Assembly: GCA_035457505.1 (NCBI GenBank)
Contig: DATIBL010000027.1
Coordinates: forward strand, 1-7,384
Direction of reading: 5' to 3'
DNA: 7,384 bases
DNA from: DATIBL01 sp035457505
Lineage (GTDB): Bacteria > Patescibacteriota > Minisyncoccia > Phycocordibacterales > UBA6899
The position numbers and the translations under genes were made by a program. The notes beneath the pieces are model-generated. The model made no database searches and was not told the DNA's origin. It saw nothing but the letters and a program-made list of their open reading frames with translations. Position 1 is the stretch's first letter. Every line of letters begins with the position of its first letter. Shown piece after piece: positions 1-5,253 of this stretch.

Positions 1-1
1 C

Positions 2-1744
2 GTCGTTCAGGGATCACACGCGCGGATTTTGATCGCGGCTCCGTTCCGCGCTGATCGCGTTGATGTCTTTCTTGGGAGAGCGGGAACGAGTATTCCTCTC
101 GGGACAGCGTTCTCTGTGGGGCCGCTCATGGATGGGACCTACTATGGGTATGCGAAGGATTGGGACACGACGCAGAATCAGGACGGAGAATATGCGATCC
201 TTGCACGCGCGTACAAGTCCTCGACCGAAATGATCCCAACGGATGCATTTCCGGTTTATGTGCGGAACAGTTCGACCGCGACTGTTTCAACAGCCACGAC
301 GACGATCGTAAAGACCACCACGACGGCTACGAACACGGGAACGGTGACCACTACGACCACGACGACAACGGGCGGAACAGCGACGACCCAGACGACTTCT
401 TCGACGGGGTCGACTGCAACAGCGCCGAAGGTAACAACGACAACGACTCTCACTCCTCCAACAACGACCGTCTTTCCGAAACCTGCTCCCACTCCGATTT
501 CTGCGACAACGAGCACATCGCTTTCCAATACCGAGGATCCGCCGGAGTTTCCGGTCGATGTGTTCCGGGTCTGCAGCACGCGGGAGTCATGTAAGACATT
601 CTGCGAAGAAAATTCAGATCGCATCGCCGAATGCCGCGACTTTGCCCGCGCTGCGATTATTGCAGAACTTCCACGCGGCTCGGAGATCCGGAGCATCACA
701 GAGACGCTTCCGGAAGAAGTGCGCGAGAGTGTGACCACGCTCCTCGCCGAGCCGGCGACGCGTCCGGTCGGGATCCCTGAAGAAGTCCGCGATACGCATA
801 CATTTGCCCAGTACTGTAGCGACCCTGATCATGAGGCGCTCTGCGGCCGTGTTCTGATCGACAATCGCGTGCTATCAGAAGACGAGTTCGCCTCGCGTGC
901 GGCTGAGGTGAAGATCGCTCGTGACGAGCAGCGAAAGATCCTTTCGGAGCGCGTTGGTTCTCGTGCCTTTACCGATTCTGACGGTGACGGGATCACGGAC
1001 TACGATGAGATCAATCTCTATGGCGCTGATCCGCGCGATGCAGACACCGATAATGACGGCATTCGGGATGGCGACGAGATCATGGCTGGAACGAACCCCG
1101 CTGCAATGCCCACGGTTGCCGCAACGGGCACGCCGGTGATGGCAACCGGTTCCTCGCAGACGACGCTTGCCATGCCGTCGCCGGAGGAGATCCGATTCGA
1201 GAACCCGAAGCTTGCTGGAGTAAAGACGCCCGAACTGCTTGCGGTTCAAAAAGTCGATGTCGCCGAGAAGGAGACGCTTCCTGATGGGACGGAGCGAGTA
1301 AAATCACTCGCGCTTGCCGGCCAGGCGCCGCCGAACAGCTTTGTGCGTATCTTTATGTTCTCTGAGCCGATCATGGTGACGGTCAAGGCCGGAGATGACG
1401 GAATCTGGACGTACACGTTCGATAAGGAGCTTTCGGACGGTCAGCACGAAGTGTATACCGCGATCACAGACGTATCTGGAAAGATCGTCGCAAAGAGTTC
1501 TCCGACCGCATTCGTGAAGACCGCCAATGCCGTGAGTATCGTTCCGGCCGAGACCTTGCTCGCTGCGACTCCCGCACCGGAGACGGCAAGTCCGAGCTTC
1601 TTCTCTGGAACCTCGCTCTATGCACTCATCGCGGTTGGTATCGGTATCGTTGGGATCGCGATCTCCGTCATCGGATTTGCGGTGCGCCGGAAGGATGACG
1701 TGGATATGGGAGGCCCCACCGTACTGCCGCCTGCATCCGCATAG
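2..1744 (+). CDS. Cell-surface protein, 5' partial: Ig-like domains, Thr-rich stalk, Cys motif, TSP3-type Ca-binding repeats, C-terminal membrane anchor
   Basis: The frame is open from the window edge with no stop, so the start lies upstream; the TTG at 29 falls inside a beta-sandwich segment and is not a credible start. In order I see: an Ig-like segment (to about nt 268) with the WDTTQN..GEYAILARAY pattern; a Thr-rich linker (269-532); a cysteine-rich helical segment (about 560-870); two Asp-rich repeats, DSDGDGITDYDE and DTDNDGIRDGDE (968-1099), typical of thrombospondin type 3/bacterial calcium-binding repeats; a second Ig-like domain (about 1245-1520); a Thr/Pro/Ala linker; and one hydrophobic helix (about 1613-1685) followed by RRKDD. 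This predicts an exported protein held at the cytoplasmic membrane by its C-terminus with a short cytoplasmic tail. Its function is unknown; adhesion or envelope structure is inference. The stop is TAG, 6 bp before the histidine kinase gene, suggesting co-transcription. Confidence 0.85.
   Translation, partial: VVQGSHARILIAAPFRADRVDVFLGRAGTSIPLGTAFSVGPLMDGTYYGYAKDWDTTQNQDGEYAILARAYKSSTEMIPTDAFPVYVRNSSTATVSTATTTIVKTTTTATNTGTVTTTTTTTTGGTATTQTTSSTGSTATAPKVTTTTTLTPPTTTVFPKPAPTPISATTSTSLSNTEDPPEFPVDVFRVCSTRESCKTFCEENSDRIAECRDFARAAIIAELPRGSEIRSITETLPEEVRESVTTLLAEPATRPVGIPEEVRDTHTFAQYCSDPDHEALCGRVLIDNRVLSEDEFASRAAEVKIARDEQRKILSERVGSRAFTDSDGDGITDYDEINLYGADPRDADTDNDGIRDGDEIMAGTNPAAMPTVAATGTPVMATGSSQTTLAMPSPEEIRFENPKLAGVKTPELLAVQKVDVAEKETLPDGTERVKSLALAGQAPPNSFVRIFMFSEPIMVTVKAGDDGIWTYTFDKELSDGQHEVYTAITDVSGKIVAKSSPTAFVKTANAVSIVPAETLLAATPAPETASPSFFSGTSLYALIAVGIGIVGIAISVIGFAVRRKDDVDMGGPTVLPPASA
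269..532 (+). repeat. Thr-rich low-complexity linker (ACN-codon tract) within the surface protein
   Basis: About 88 codons encode mostly Thr, with Ser, Ala, Gly, Val and, towards the end, Pro. Runs of five to eight Thr occur, as in the TVTTTTTTTTGG stretch. The DNA is an imperfect acg/acc/aca repeat with mixed codons, not a pure microsatellite. Such segments usually form extended, sometimes O-glycosylated stalks between surface domains; glycosylation here is inference. The complementary strand reads as a Val-rich frame, which is a by-product of the repeat and not a gene. Confidence 0.8.
968..1099 (+). other. Tandem Asp-rich (thrombospondin type 3-like) calcium-binding repeats
   Basis: Two copies of the D-x-D-x-D-G-I-x-D-x-D-E pattern, about 24 residues apart, each followed by a short Ala/Gly-Asn/Asp-Pro turn (YGADPRDAD and AGTNP). 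In this repeat family the Asp side chains bind calcium and stiffen the linker between extracellular domains. Here they lie between the cysteine-rich helical segment and the membrane-proximal Ig-like domain, which fits a calcium-rigidified stalk. Confidence 0.75.
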
Positions 1745-1750
1745 CATTCT

Positions 1751-3109
1751 ATGTTGGCAGAACTCTTTACACGCGGACTCCGTTTTGCTCGGGAGAATCC
1801 GCAGATCCTCTATACACTCTTGCTCGCGATCGCGATTCCCGCTGCGTTTTTCTGGACGAGCGAGCAGTTCTTGCGCGTGGCGCGAGAGAACCAGGAGCGC
1901 ATGGAAGTGAGCCGTGTGGTCCTCCTGACTGACGTTTTTGCGATCTTCACCGAAGAGCGCTTTGAAGATGTTCCGTATCTTGAGGAGCGCATTCGCAGTA
2001 TCGTATCACAAAACTCCACGATGGTCGGATTTCGGTTCATCGTGGCGAGTTCGTCGGGAACCTACGATGTGCATGCATCACTCTCGTCGGGAGAAGACGG
2101 GCAGCCGTTTCTCTTTACGCCCGGCACTGCACGTACGGCGTTCTTGTTCGATCTCGCCGGGTCCAATCCTTCGTCGTCATATTTCAGCGTCTATTATGAG
2201 GACGGAACGCGATACATGCGAACGATCCGCGCTATTGCGCCAGGAGGGTCCCGTATTCCGCTTGGCTATCTCGTGATCGATTTTTCGATGGCGCAGGTCG
2301 ATGCGGTTGCGGCAAAGAATATTCAGAATGCCTACGCCGTGCTCGTCTTGATCGTGGTCTTGATCGTCGCGATGCTTGCTCGCCAAGCCAAGATCATCGA
2401 CTACGCGACGCTCTATAAGCGCCTCGAAGAGGTCGACAAGATGAAGGACGACTTCGTGTCGATGGCGGCGCACGAACTCCGGAGTCCGCTCACGGTGATC
2501 CGCGGATATGTTGATCTTCTGGGGGATCTCTCCATTGATGAATCCGGAAAGCAGCTCCTAAAAAATATCGACATGTCTGCGCAACAGTTGAACGCGCTCG
2601 TGGGAGATATCCTGGATGTTTCCAAACTCCAGGAAGGACGCATGTCGTTCAAGTCGGAATCGCTTGATCCGGCGGAGCACATCGCCATGGTCGTGGATTC
2701 CTTCAAGAAGCCTGCTGCTGATAAGGGGCTCACGCTGAGTTATGAGCCAACAGCGCTCCCGAAGATCTCTGTCGATCCCGATCGCTTACGCCAAGTGCTC
2801 ATCAATCTGGTCGGCAATGCGGTGAAGTATACGCCGTCCGGATCGGTCACGGTGAAGACCGCGCTCTTGAAGGACGGCCGCGTCGAGATCCGCGTTTCGG
2901 ATACCGGCATGGGGATCACCGCAGAGGATCAGAAAAAACTCTTCCAGAAATTCTACCGCGTGAAGAACGCCGACACCGAAAAGATCACCGGAACCGGGCT
3001 TGGTCTCTGGATCACTGCGCAGATCGTTGCTTCGATGAAGGGGGTCATTTCCGTCGAATCGATCCGCGGAAAGGGGAGCGACTTCATTTTGACGTTCCCG
3101 TCGGCATAG
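1751..3109 (+). CDS. Membrane-bound sensor histidine kinase (HisKA + HATPase_c)
   Basis: The 452-residue protein has a transmembrane helix at about 18-36, an extracytoplasmic region at about 38-190, a second helix at about 192-211, and a cytoplasmic kinase. The HisKA domain carries the phospho-accepting H241 in AAHELRSPLTVI. The ATPase domain shows the N box (N352, N356 in INLVGNAVKYT), G1 box DTGMGI (384-389), F-box-like LFQKFYR, and G2 box GTGLGLW (414-420). All key residues for ATP binding and autophosphorylation are present, so it should be active. The outer domain has no motif I can name; its alpha/beta pattern could be Cache/PAS-like. The ATG lies 6 bp after the surface-protein stop, has no visible Shine-Dalgarno sequence, and probably depends on upstream translation. 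No response regulator gene is in the window. Confidence 0.93.
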   Translation: MLAELFTRGLRFARENPQILYTLLLAIAIPAAFFWTSEQFLRVARENQERMEVSRVVLLTDVFAIFTEERFEDVPYLEERIRSIVSQNSTMVGFRFIVASSSGTYDVHASLSSGEDGQPFLFTPGTARTAFLFDLAGSNPSSSYFSVYYEDGTRYMRTIRAIAPGGSRIPLGYLVIDFSMAQVDAVAAKNIQNAYAVLVLIVVLIVAMLARQAKIIDYATLYKRLEEVDKMKDDFVSMAAHELRSPLTVIRGYVDLLGDLSIDESGKQLLKNIDMSAQQLNALVGDILDVSKLQEGRMSFKSESLDPAEHIAMVVDSFKKPAADKGLTLSYEPTALPKISVDPDRLRQVLINLVGNAVKYTPSGSVTVKTALLKDGRVEIRVSDTGMGITAEDQKKLFQKFYRVKNADTEKITGTGLGLWITAQIVASMKGVISVESIRGKGSDFILTFPSA

Positions 3110-3120
3110 CACGAGAGGTG

Positions 3121-3152
3121 ATAGAAATGAAAGCGCCCCCGAGAAGGGGGCG
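3121..3152 (-). terminator. Intrinsic terminator for the small - strand gene; may also stop the kinase transcript
   Basis: A 7-bp all-GC stem (CGCCCCC at 3134-3140, GGGGGCG at 3146-3152) with a 5-nt GAGAA loop. Read on the - strand it is followed by CTTTCATTTCTAT, a moderate T-rich tail (3133 down to 3121). On the + strand the tail is only TTGTGG, so termination of the convergent kinase transcript is weaker but plausible. It lies 11 nt beyond the small gene's stop codon. Confidence 0.8.
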
Positions 3153-3162
3153 TTGTGGCCGC

Positions 3163-3441
3163 TTACGCAGCCGACCGCGAGGGGAGGTAGAGGATGTCGG
3201 CGATCTTCGGCATCTTCACACGGGGCATGGCGGACATGAGGCCGCGCTCGATCTTGTAGAGGTTCCCGCGAATGTGAACCAAGTGGGTTTTCTGCAAGAA
3301 GCTCTTGAGGAGATCGACCGAGTGCTGAACGGTCTTTTCGACGACCTGGGCGGTCTCTTTCGTGGCTTGCCCGATCGATTCCCAAAAAACGATCGAGGCC
3401 TGAAGCGCGATCCGAAGGAACAAGCAGGGAAGCATGAACAT
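3163..3441 (-). CDS. Small protein of unknown function, 92 residues, hydrophobic N-terminus
   Basis: I do not recognise this family. The gene is supported by its complete signals: a near-consensus promoter, a GAGAGG Shine-Dalgarno site five bases before the ATG, and a hairpin terminator just after the TAA stop. The protein starts with a hydrophobic stretch (MFMLPCLFLRIAL, about residues 1-19) that could be a membrane helix, although Arg10 interrupts it. A predicted amphipathic helix follows (about 20-50, ESIGQATKETAQVVEKTVQ), then a basic C-terminal part with two Arg/Lys patches and the tail LPSRSAA. The middle helix is superficially phasin-like, but that is too weak for a name. Its gene is convergent with the histidine kinase and divergent from the HD-domain gene, so it is a one-gene transcription unit. 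Frames on the opposite strand show no recognisable protein. Confidence 0.72.
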   Translation of the reverse strand: MFMLPCLFLRIALQASIVFWESIGQATKETAQVVEKTVQHSVDLLKSFLQKTHLVHIRGNLYKIERGLMSAMPRVKMPKIADILYLPSRSAA

Positions 3442-3446
3442 GATGA

Positions 3447-3452
3447 CCTCTC
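3447..3452 (-). promoter_or_regulatory. Ribosome binding site of the small - strand gene
   Basis: GAGAGG lies five bases (TCATC) before the ATG at 3441. A second in-frame ATG two codons later would be 11 bases away, so the site favours the first ATG. It is one of only two good Shine-Dalgarno sites in the window. Confidence 0.7.
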
Positions 3453-3456
3453 GTGG

Positions 3457-3483
3457 TTGACTAAAAAGATTATATCATAGAAC
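3457..3483 (+). promoter_or_regulatory. Possible weak promoter for the HD-domain/diacylglycerol kinase pair
   Basis: On the + strand there is TTGACT (3457-3462; five of six matches to the -35 consensus) and either TATCAT (3473-3478; good hexamer, spacing far too short) or TAGAAC (3478-3483; 15-bp spacing, four of six). Neither combination is convincing. The region is nevertheless the only AT-rich stretch upstream of the gene, so its promoter most likely lies here, overlapping the opposite-strand promoter. Confidence 0.25.
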
Positions 3484-3497
3484 GGTGTCTTTGTGAA
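3469..3497 (-). promoter_or_regulatory. Strong sigma-70-type promoter for the small - strand gene
   Basis: Reading the - strand: -35 TTCACA (3497-3492), exactly 17 bp spacer, -10 TATAAT (3474-3469), preceded by TG one base upstream (extended -10). Transcription would begin near 3462 and give a leader of about 20 nt containing the GAGAGG site. Eleven of twelve hexamer positions match consensus. The -35 hexamer ends 2 bp before the HD-domain gene's ATG on the other strand. Confidence 0.75.
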
Positions 3498-3499
3498 GC

Positions 3500-4132
3500 A
3501 TGTGCCGCGCTCGCACTGTGGCAGACTGTGCGGCAGCGATACGTTGGCTCTTCGATATGGCCCACAAGCATACCGCGCATCTTCGATTCTTTTTCGAACT
3601 TGGGCAGCTCCGAGAAAATCCAAGAAGCGGATGGTCGATCGTCGGGATCGCCGAAAAAGAATCCGTCGCTGCGCACACCGCACGAACGGCACTCATTGCC
3701 TATGTGCTCGCGCATCTCGAGGGTGCGTCGTCGCCTGAGCATGTCGGAATGATGGCACTCGTGCACGATGTGACGGAATGCCGTTCCGGCGATCTGCACA
3801 AGATCGCACAGCGATATGTTGCGATCGATGAAGAAGCAATCGCACGCGATCAATTCACTCCACTTGGTGCTGCTGGCGAGGCGATGCAGGATCTCTGGAC
3901 CGAATATCACAGACGCGAGACCCTCGCGTCTCGGATCGTCAAAGACGCTGATCTTCTTGAGGTCGCGCTGACGGCCAAGGAATATGTCGCACGCGGATAT
4001 GCCGATGCCGACGATTGGTATCGCAATGCCGGGAAGGGGCTCACGACGGAGGCCGCAAAAGCGCTGTGGCGCACCCTCGGCACTGAGCCTCCGGCTTCCT
4101 GGTGGCGTGGGCTCAAGCGCCTTGAACCCTGA
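3500..4132 (+). CDS. HD-domain phosphohydrolase, YfbR/HDDC2-like (putative 5'-deoxynucleotidase)
   Basis: The 210-residue protein matches the HD_3 type of metal-dependent phosphohydrolase. It has the lead-in FFELGQLRENPRSGW (about 30-45), then ESVAAHTART with H59, ALVHDVTECRSGD with the H89-D90 pair and E93, and IVKDADLLE with D151. Together H59, H89, D90 and D151 form the expected metal site. Relatives such as E. coli YfbR remove phosphate from deoxynucleoside 5'-monophosphates in the cytoplasm, so a nucleotide-recycling role is plausible, but substrate is not readable from sequence. The first ATG after an in-frame stop (TGA at 3494) is at 3500 and has no Shine-Dalgarno; an ATG at 3557 would also keep the whole domain. 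The C-terminal 40 residues (WYRNAGKGLTTEAAKALWR) resemble the tail common in this family. It probably shares a transcript with the diacylglycerol kinase 41 bp downstream. Confidence 0.85.
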   Translation: MCRARTVADCAAAIRWLFDMAHKHTAHLRFFFELGQLRENPRSGWSIVGIAEKESVAAHTARTALIAYVLAHLEGASSPEHVGMMALVHDVTECRSGDLHKIAQRYVAIDEEAIARDQFTPLGAAGEAMQDLWTEYHRRETLASRIVKDADLLEVALTAKEYVARGYADADDWYRNAGKGLTTEAAKALWRTLGTEPPASWWRGLKRLEP

Positions 4133-4156
4133 TAGCTCGGCTCTCGACGAAACGCC

Positions 4157-4165
4157 AAAGGAGGG
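4157..4165 (+). promoter_or_regulatory. Ribosome binding site of the diacylglycerol kinase gene
   Basis: AAAGGAGGG is a near-perfect anti-16S match. Its AGGAGG core ends three bases before the ATG at 4168 and nine bases before the ATG at 4174. The second spacing is closer to the usual 5-9 nt, so 4174 is preferred, with 4168 possible. Confidence 0.8.
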
Positions 4166-4173
4166 TTATGATC

Positions 4174-4545
4174 ATGACCGCTATGGCACGAAATGTCCGA
4201 AAGATCCGCGTCTCCATGGGGATCGCCCTTGCTGCGATCGTCACGGCGTACCGCAACGATCAGAGTTTCCGGCTCGAGGTGAACTGGGGGATTCCAGTGT
4301 TCCTTTTTTTGGCCTTTGTTTTTCAGCCCCTCTCCGAGCTTGAACGCTTCTGGATGATCCTTGCCTATATCCTCGTGCTCGCCTTTGAACTCACGAACTG
4401 CGCGATCGAACAGGCGCTCGATCGGCTCCATCCGGAGGAGCATCCCGATATCGGACTGGCAAAGGATTTTGCTTCGGCTGCGGTGTTTATGACCTTCGTG
4501 CATATCGGTATCATGATCCTCGCGATGGTCGCCGCGCGCATGTAG
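4174..4545 (+). CDS. dgkA: Diacylglycerol kinase, prokaryotic DgkA family
   Basis: The 123-residue integral membrane protein has almost the length of E. coli DgkA (about 122). It has an amphipathic N-terminal segment with NDQSFRLE (about 28-35, aligning with the INEAAFRQE region), then three hydrophobic helices at about 39-52, 58-73 and 101-120. The signature ELTNCAIEQALDR (72-84) followed by HPDIGLAKDFASAAV (90-104) carries the conserved E72, N75, E79, K97 and D98. The enzyme uses ATP to phosphorylate diacylglycerol, or in some Gram-positives undecaprenol, at the cytoplasmic membrane. The family name is secure; the lipid substrate is not. The sequence after the helix-2 motif resembles the Gram-negative type more than the Bacillus undecaprenol kinase. 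An alternative ATG lies six bases upstream. It is followed by an intrinsic terminator and is probably co-transcribed with the HD-domain gene. Confidence 0.92.
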   Translation: MTAMARNVRKIRVSMGIALAAIVTAYRNDQSFRLEVNWGIPVFLFLAFVFQPLSELERFWMILAYILVLAFELTNCAIEQALDRLHPEEHPDIGLAKDFASAAVFMTFVHIGIMILAMVAARM

Positions 4546-4560
4546 GGCACGTTCCTCCTC

Positions 4561-4568
4561 GGTATACT
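4561..4568 (+). promoter_or_regulatory. Possible -10 region for the pilin gene
   Basis: The octamer GGTATACT (TATACT at 4563-4568) matches the -10 consensus at five of six positions and is identical to the -10 octamer of the kinase promoter at 6328-6321 on the - strand. No convincing -35 is visible 16-18 bp upstream. Initiation about seven bases on, near 4575, would fall within the first arm of the following terminator hairpin. Confidence 0.35.
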
Positions 4569-4570
4569 CC

Positions 4571-4600
4571 AGCCGCCCTCTTGGGTGGCTTTTGTTTTTG
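4571..4600 (+). terminator. Intrinsic terminator after the diacylglycerol kinase gene
   Basis: AGCCGCCC (4571-4578) pairs with GGGTGGCT (4583-4590), eight base pairs including one G-U, around a TCTT loop. It is followed directly by TTTGTTTTTG. This is a textbook Rho-independent terminator, 25 bp after the kinase stop, ending the HD-domain/diacylglycerol kinase transcript. Confidence 0.88.
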
Positions 4601-4654
4601 ATTGCTCTGGGTGCGTTTCTCCGATACGCTTGGGACATGCAATCTTGTTTCTTT

Positions 4655-5179
4655 ATGCGCGCCAAGCGTCGCGGATTCACGCTGATCGAGCTTCTGATCG
4701 TTATCGGCACCATCGGTGTCCTGGCTTCTGTCATTATGGCGTCGATGGCCTCTGCACGAGAGAAAGCGCGCGATGCACGCCGGATCGCCGACTTGCGCGA
4801 AGCGAAAGTCGCGCTGGAGATGTATTTCGATACCTATCAGAGTTTTCCGCCGTCGATCGGTGCGCCGTATACGCTCCCGCTCGAGCTCGTTGCGACGACA
4901 ACACCGTATCTTCCGTCTATGCCGCGCGATCCGCTTGGAACGAGCTATATCTATATCGCAGCCACAGGGACGGCGCCGCAGCTTTCGCCATGTACGACTG
5001 CTCCCTGTAATGCCTTTGCACTGTTTGCACTGTTCGAACGCTCTGATAATCAGGCGCTGACGTCGGATTCCGATGTGTCATTCTCTTCGATCGTGTCAGG
5101 GATTTCGACCGATTGTGGTGCGACCGCAGGGGCGCCTCAGCCTGGCGGAGATGAACGCTGCTACGACATCACGCCATAG
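4655..5179 (+). CDS. Type IV pilin-like / type II secretion pseudopilin protein
   Basis: From the ATG at 4655 the protein has 174 residues. It opens with the basic leader MRAKRRG, cleaved before Phe by prepilin peptidase, followed by FTLIELLIVIGTIGVLASV with the assembly glutamate at mature position 5. The rest of the N-terminal helix has the REKARDARRIADLREAKVALEMYFDTYQSFP pattern (shown here in two parts: REKARDARRIADL, then REAKVALEMYFDTYQSFP) common to short pilins of Patescibacteria. The globular part holds four cysteines, CTTAPC plus two near the C-terminus, that could form disulphides outside the cell. An ATG at 4637 would add six residues (MQSCFF) and cannot be excluded; the TTG at 4592 lies in the terminator U-tract and is rejected. 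No Shine-Dalgarno site is seen. It would be a filament subunit used in adhesion, motility or DNA uptake. The assembly ATPase, prepilin peptidase and platform genes are not in the window. Confidence 0.88.
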   Translation: MRAKRRGFTLIELLIVIGTIGVLASVIMASMASAREKARDARRIADLREAKVALEMYFDTYQSFPPSIGAPYTLPLELVATTTPYLPSMPRDPLGTSYIYIAATGTAPQLSPCTTAPCNAFALFALFERSDNQALTSDSDVSFSSIVSGISTDCGATAGAPQPGGDERCYDITP

Positions 5180-5197
5180 CATCGCCGCTGACCGAAC

Positions 5198-5229
5198 TCC
5201 AAAAAACAGGCCGAGGCCTGTTTTTTGGA
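5198..5229. terminator. Perfect bidirectional terminator between the pilin and the sugar kinase genes
   Basis: The arms 5198-5212 and 5215-5229 are perfectly complementary over 15 bp, separated by GA; the inner CCGAGG closes as a tetraloop. A run of six A on the left arm and six T on the right arm gives a U-tract in either direction. It lies 18 bp after the pilin stop and 24 bp beyond the kinase stop, so it serves both convergent genes. Confidence 0.92.
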
Positions 5230-5253
5230 AGAAATGCGGATCACTTTTGGTGG

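Noticed and set aside
29..31. TTG as the start of the surface protein
   Set aside because: The frame stays open to the window edge and the upstream codons continue the same Ig-like strand, so the gene is cut by the window.
269..532. CRISPR-like or tandem repeat array
   Set aside because: The repetition is three-base codon repetition of Thr with no regular repeat-spacer structure.
256..738. Val-rich open frame on the - strand opposite the Thr-rich linker
   Set aside because: It is the complement of the ACN repeats; the + strand frame has clear domain structure on both sides.
2786..3385. 199-residue - strand frame
   Set aside because: It runs opposite the histidine kinase ATPase domain and across the terminator; low-complexity Arg/His/Asp-rich product.
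3163..3441. Phasin assignment for the small protein
   Set aside because: The resemblance rests on one amphipathic helix; length and hydrophobic N-terminus do not fit, and no polyester synthesis genes are visible.
3118..3480. 120-residue frame on the + strand opposite the small gene
   Set aside because: It starts within the terminator region, has no recognisable domain, and the - strand has promoter, ribosome site and terminator.
4592..4654. N-terminal extension of the pilin from the TTG at 4592
   Set aside because: It would start in the terminator U-tract and give a leader unlike a prepilin leader; the ATG at 4655 (or 4637) fits better.
3907..4734. 275-residue - strand frame
   Set aside because: It lies antisense to two recognised genes (HD protein and diacylglycerol kinase) and crosses the terminator at 4571-4600.
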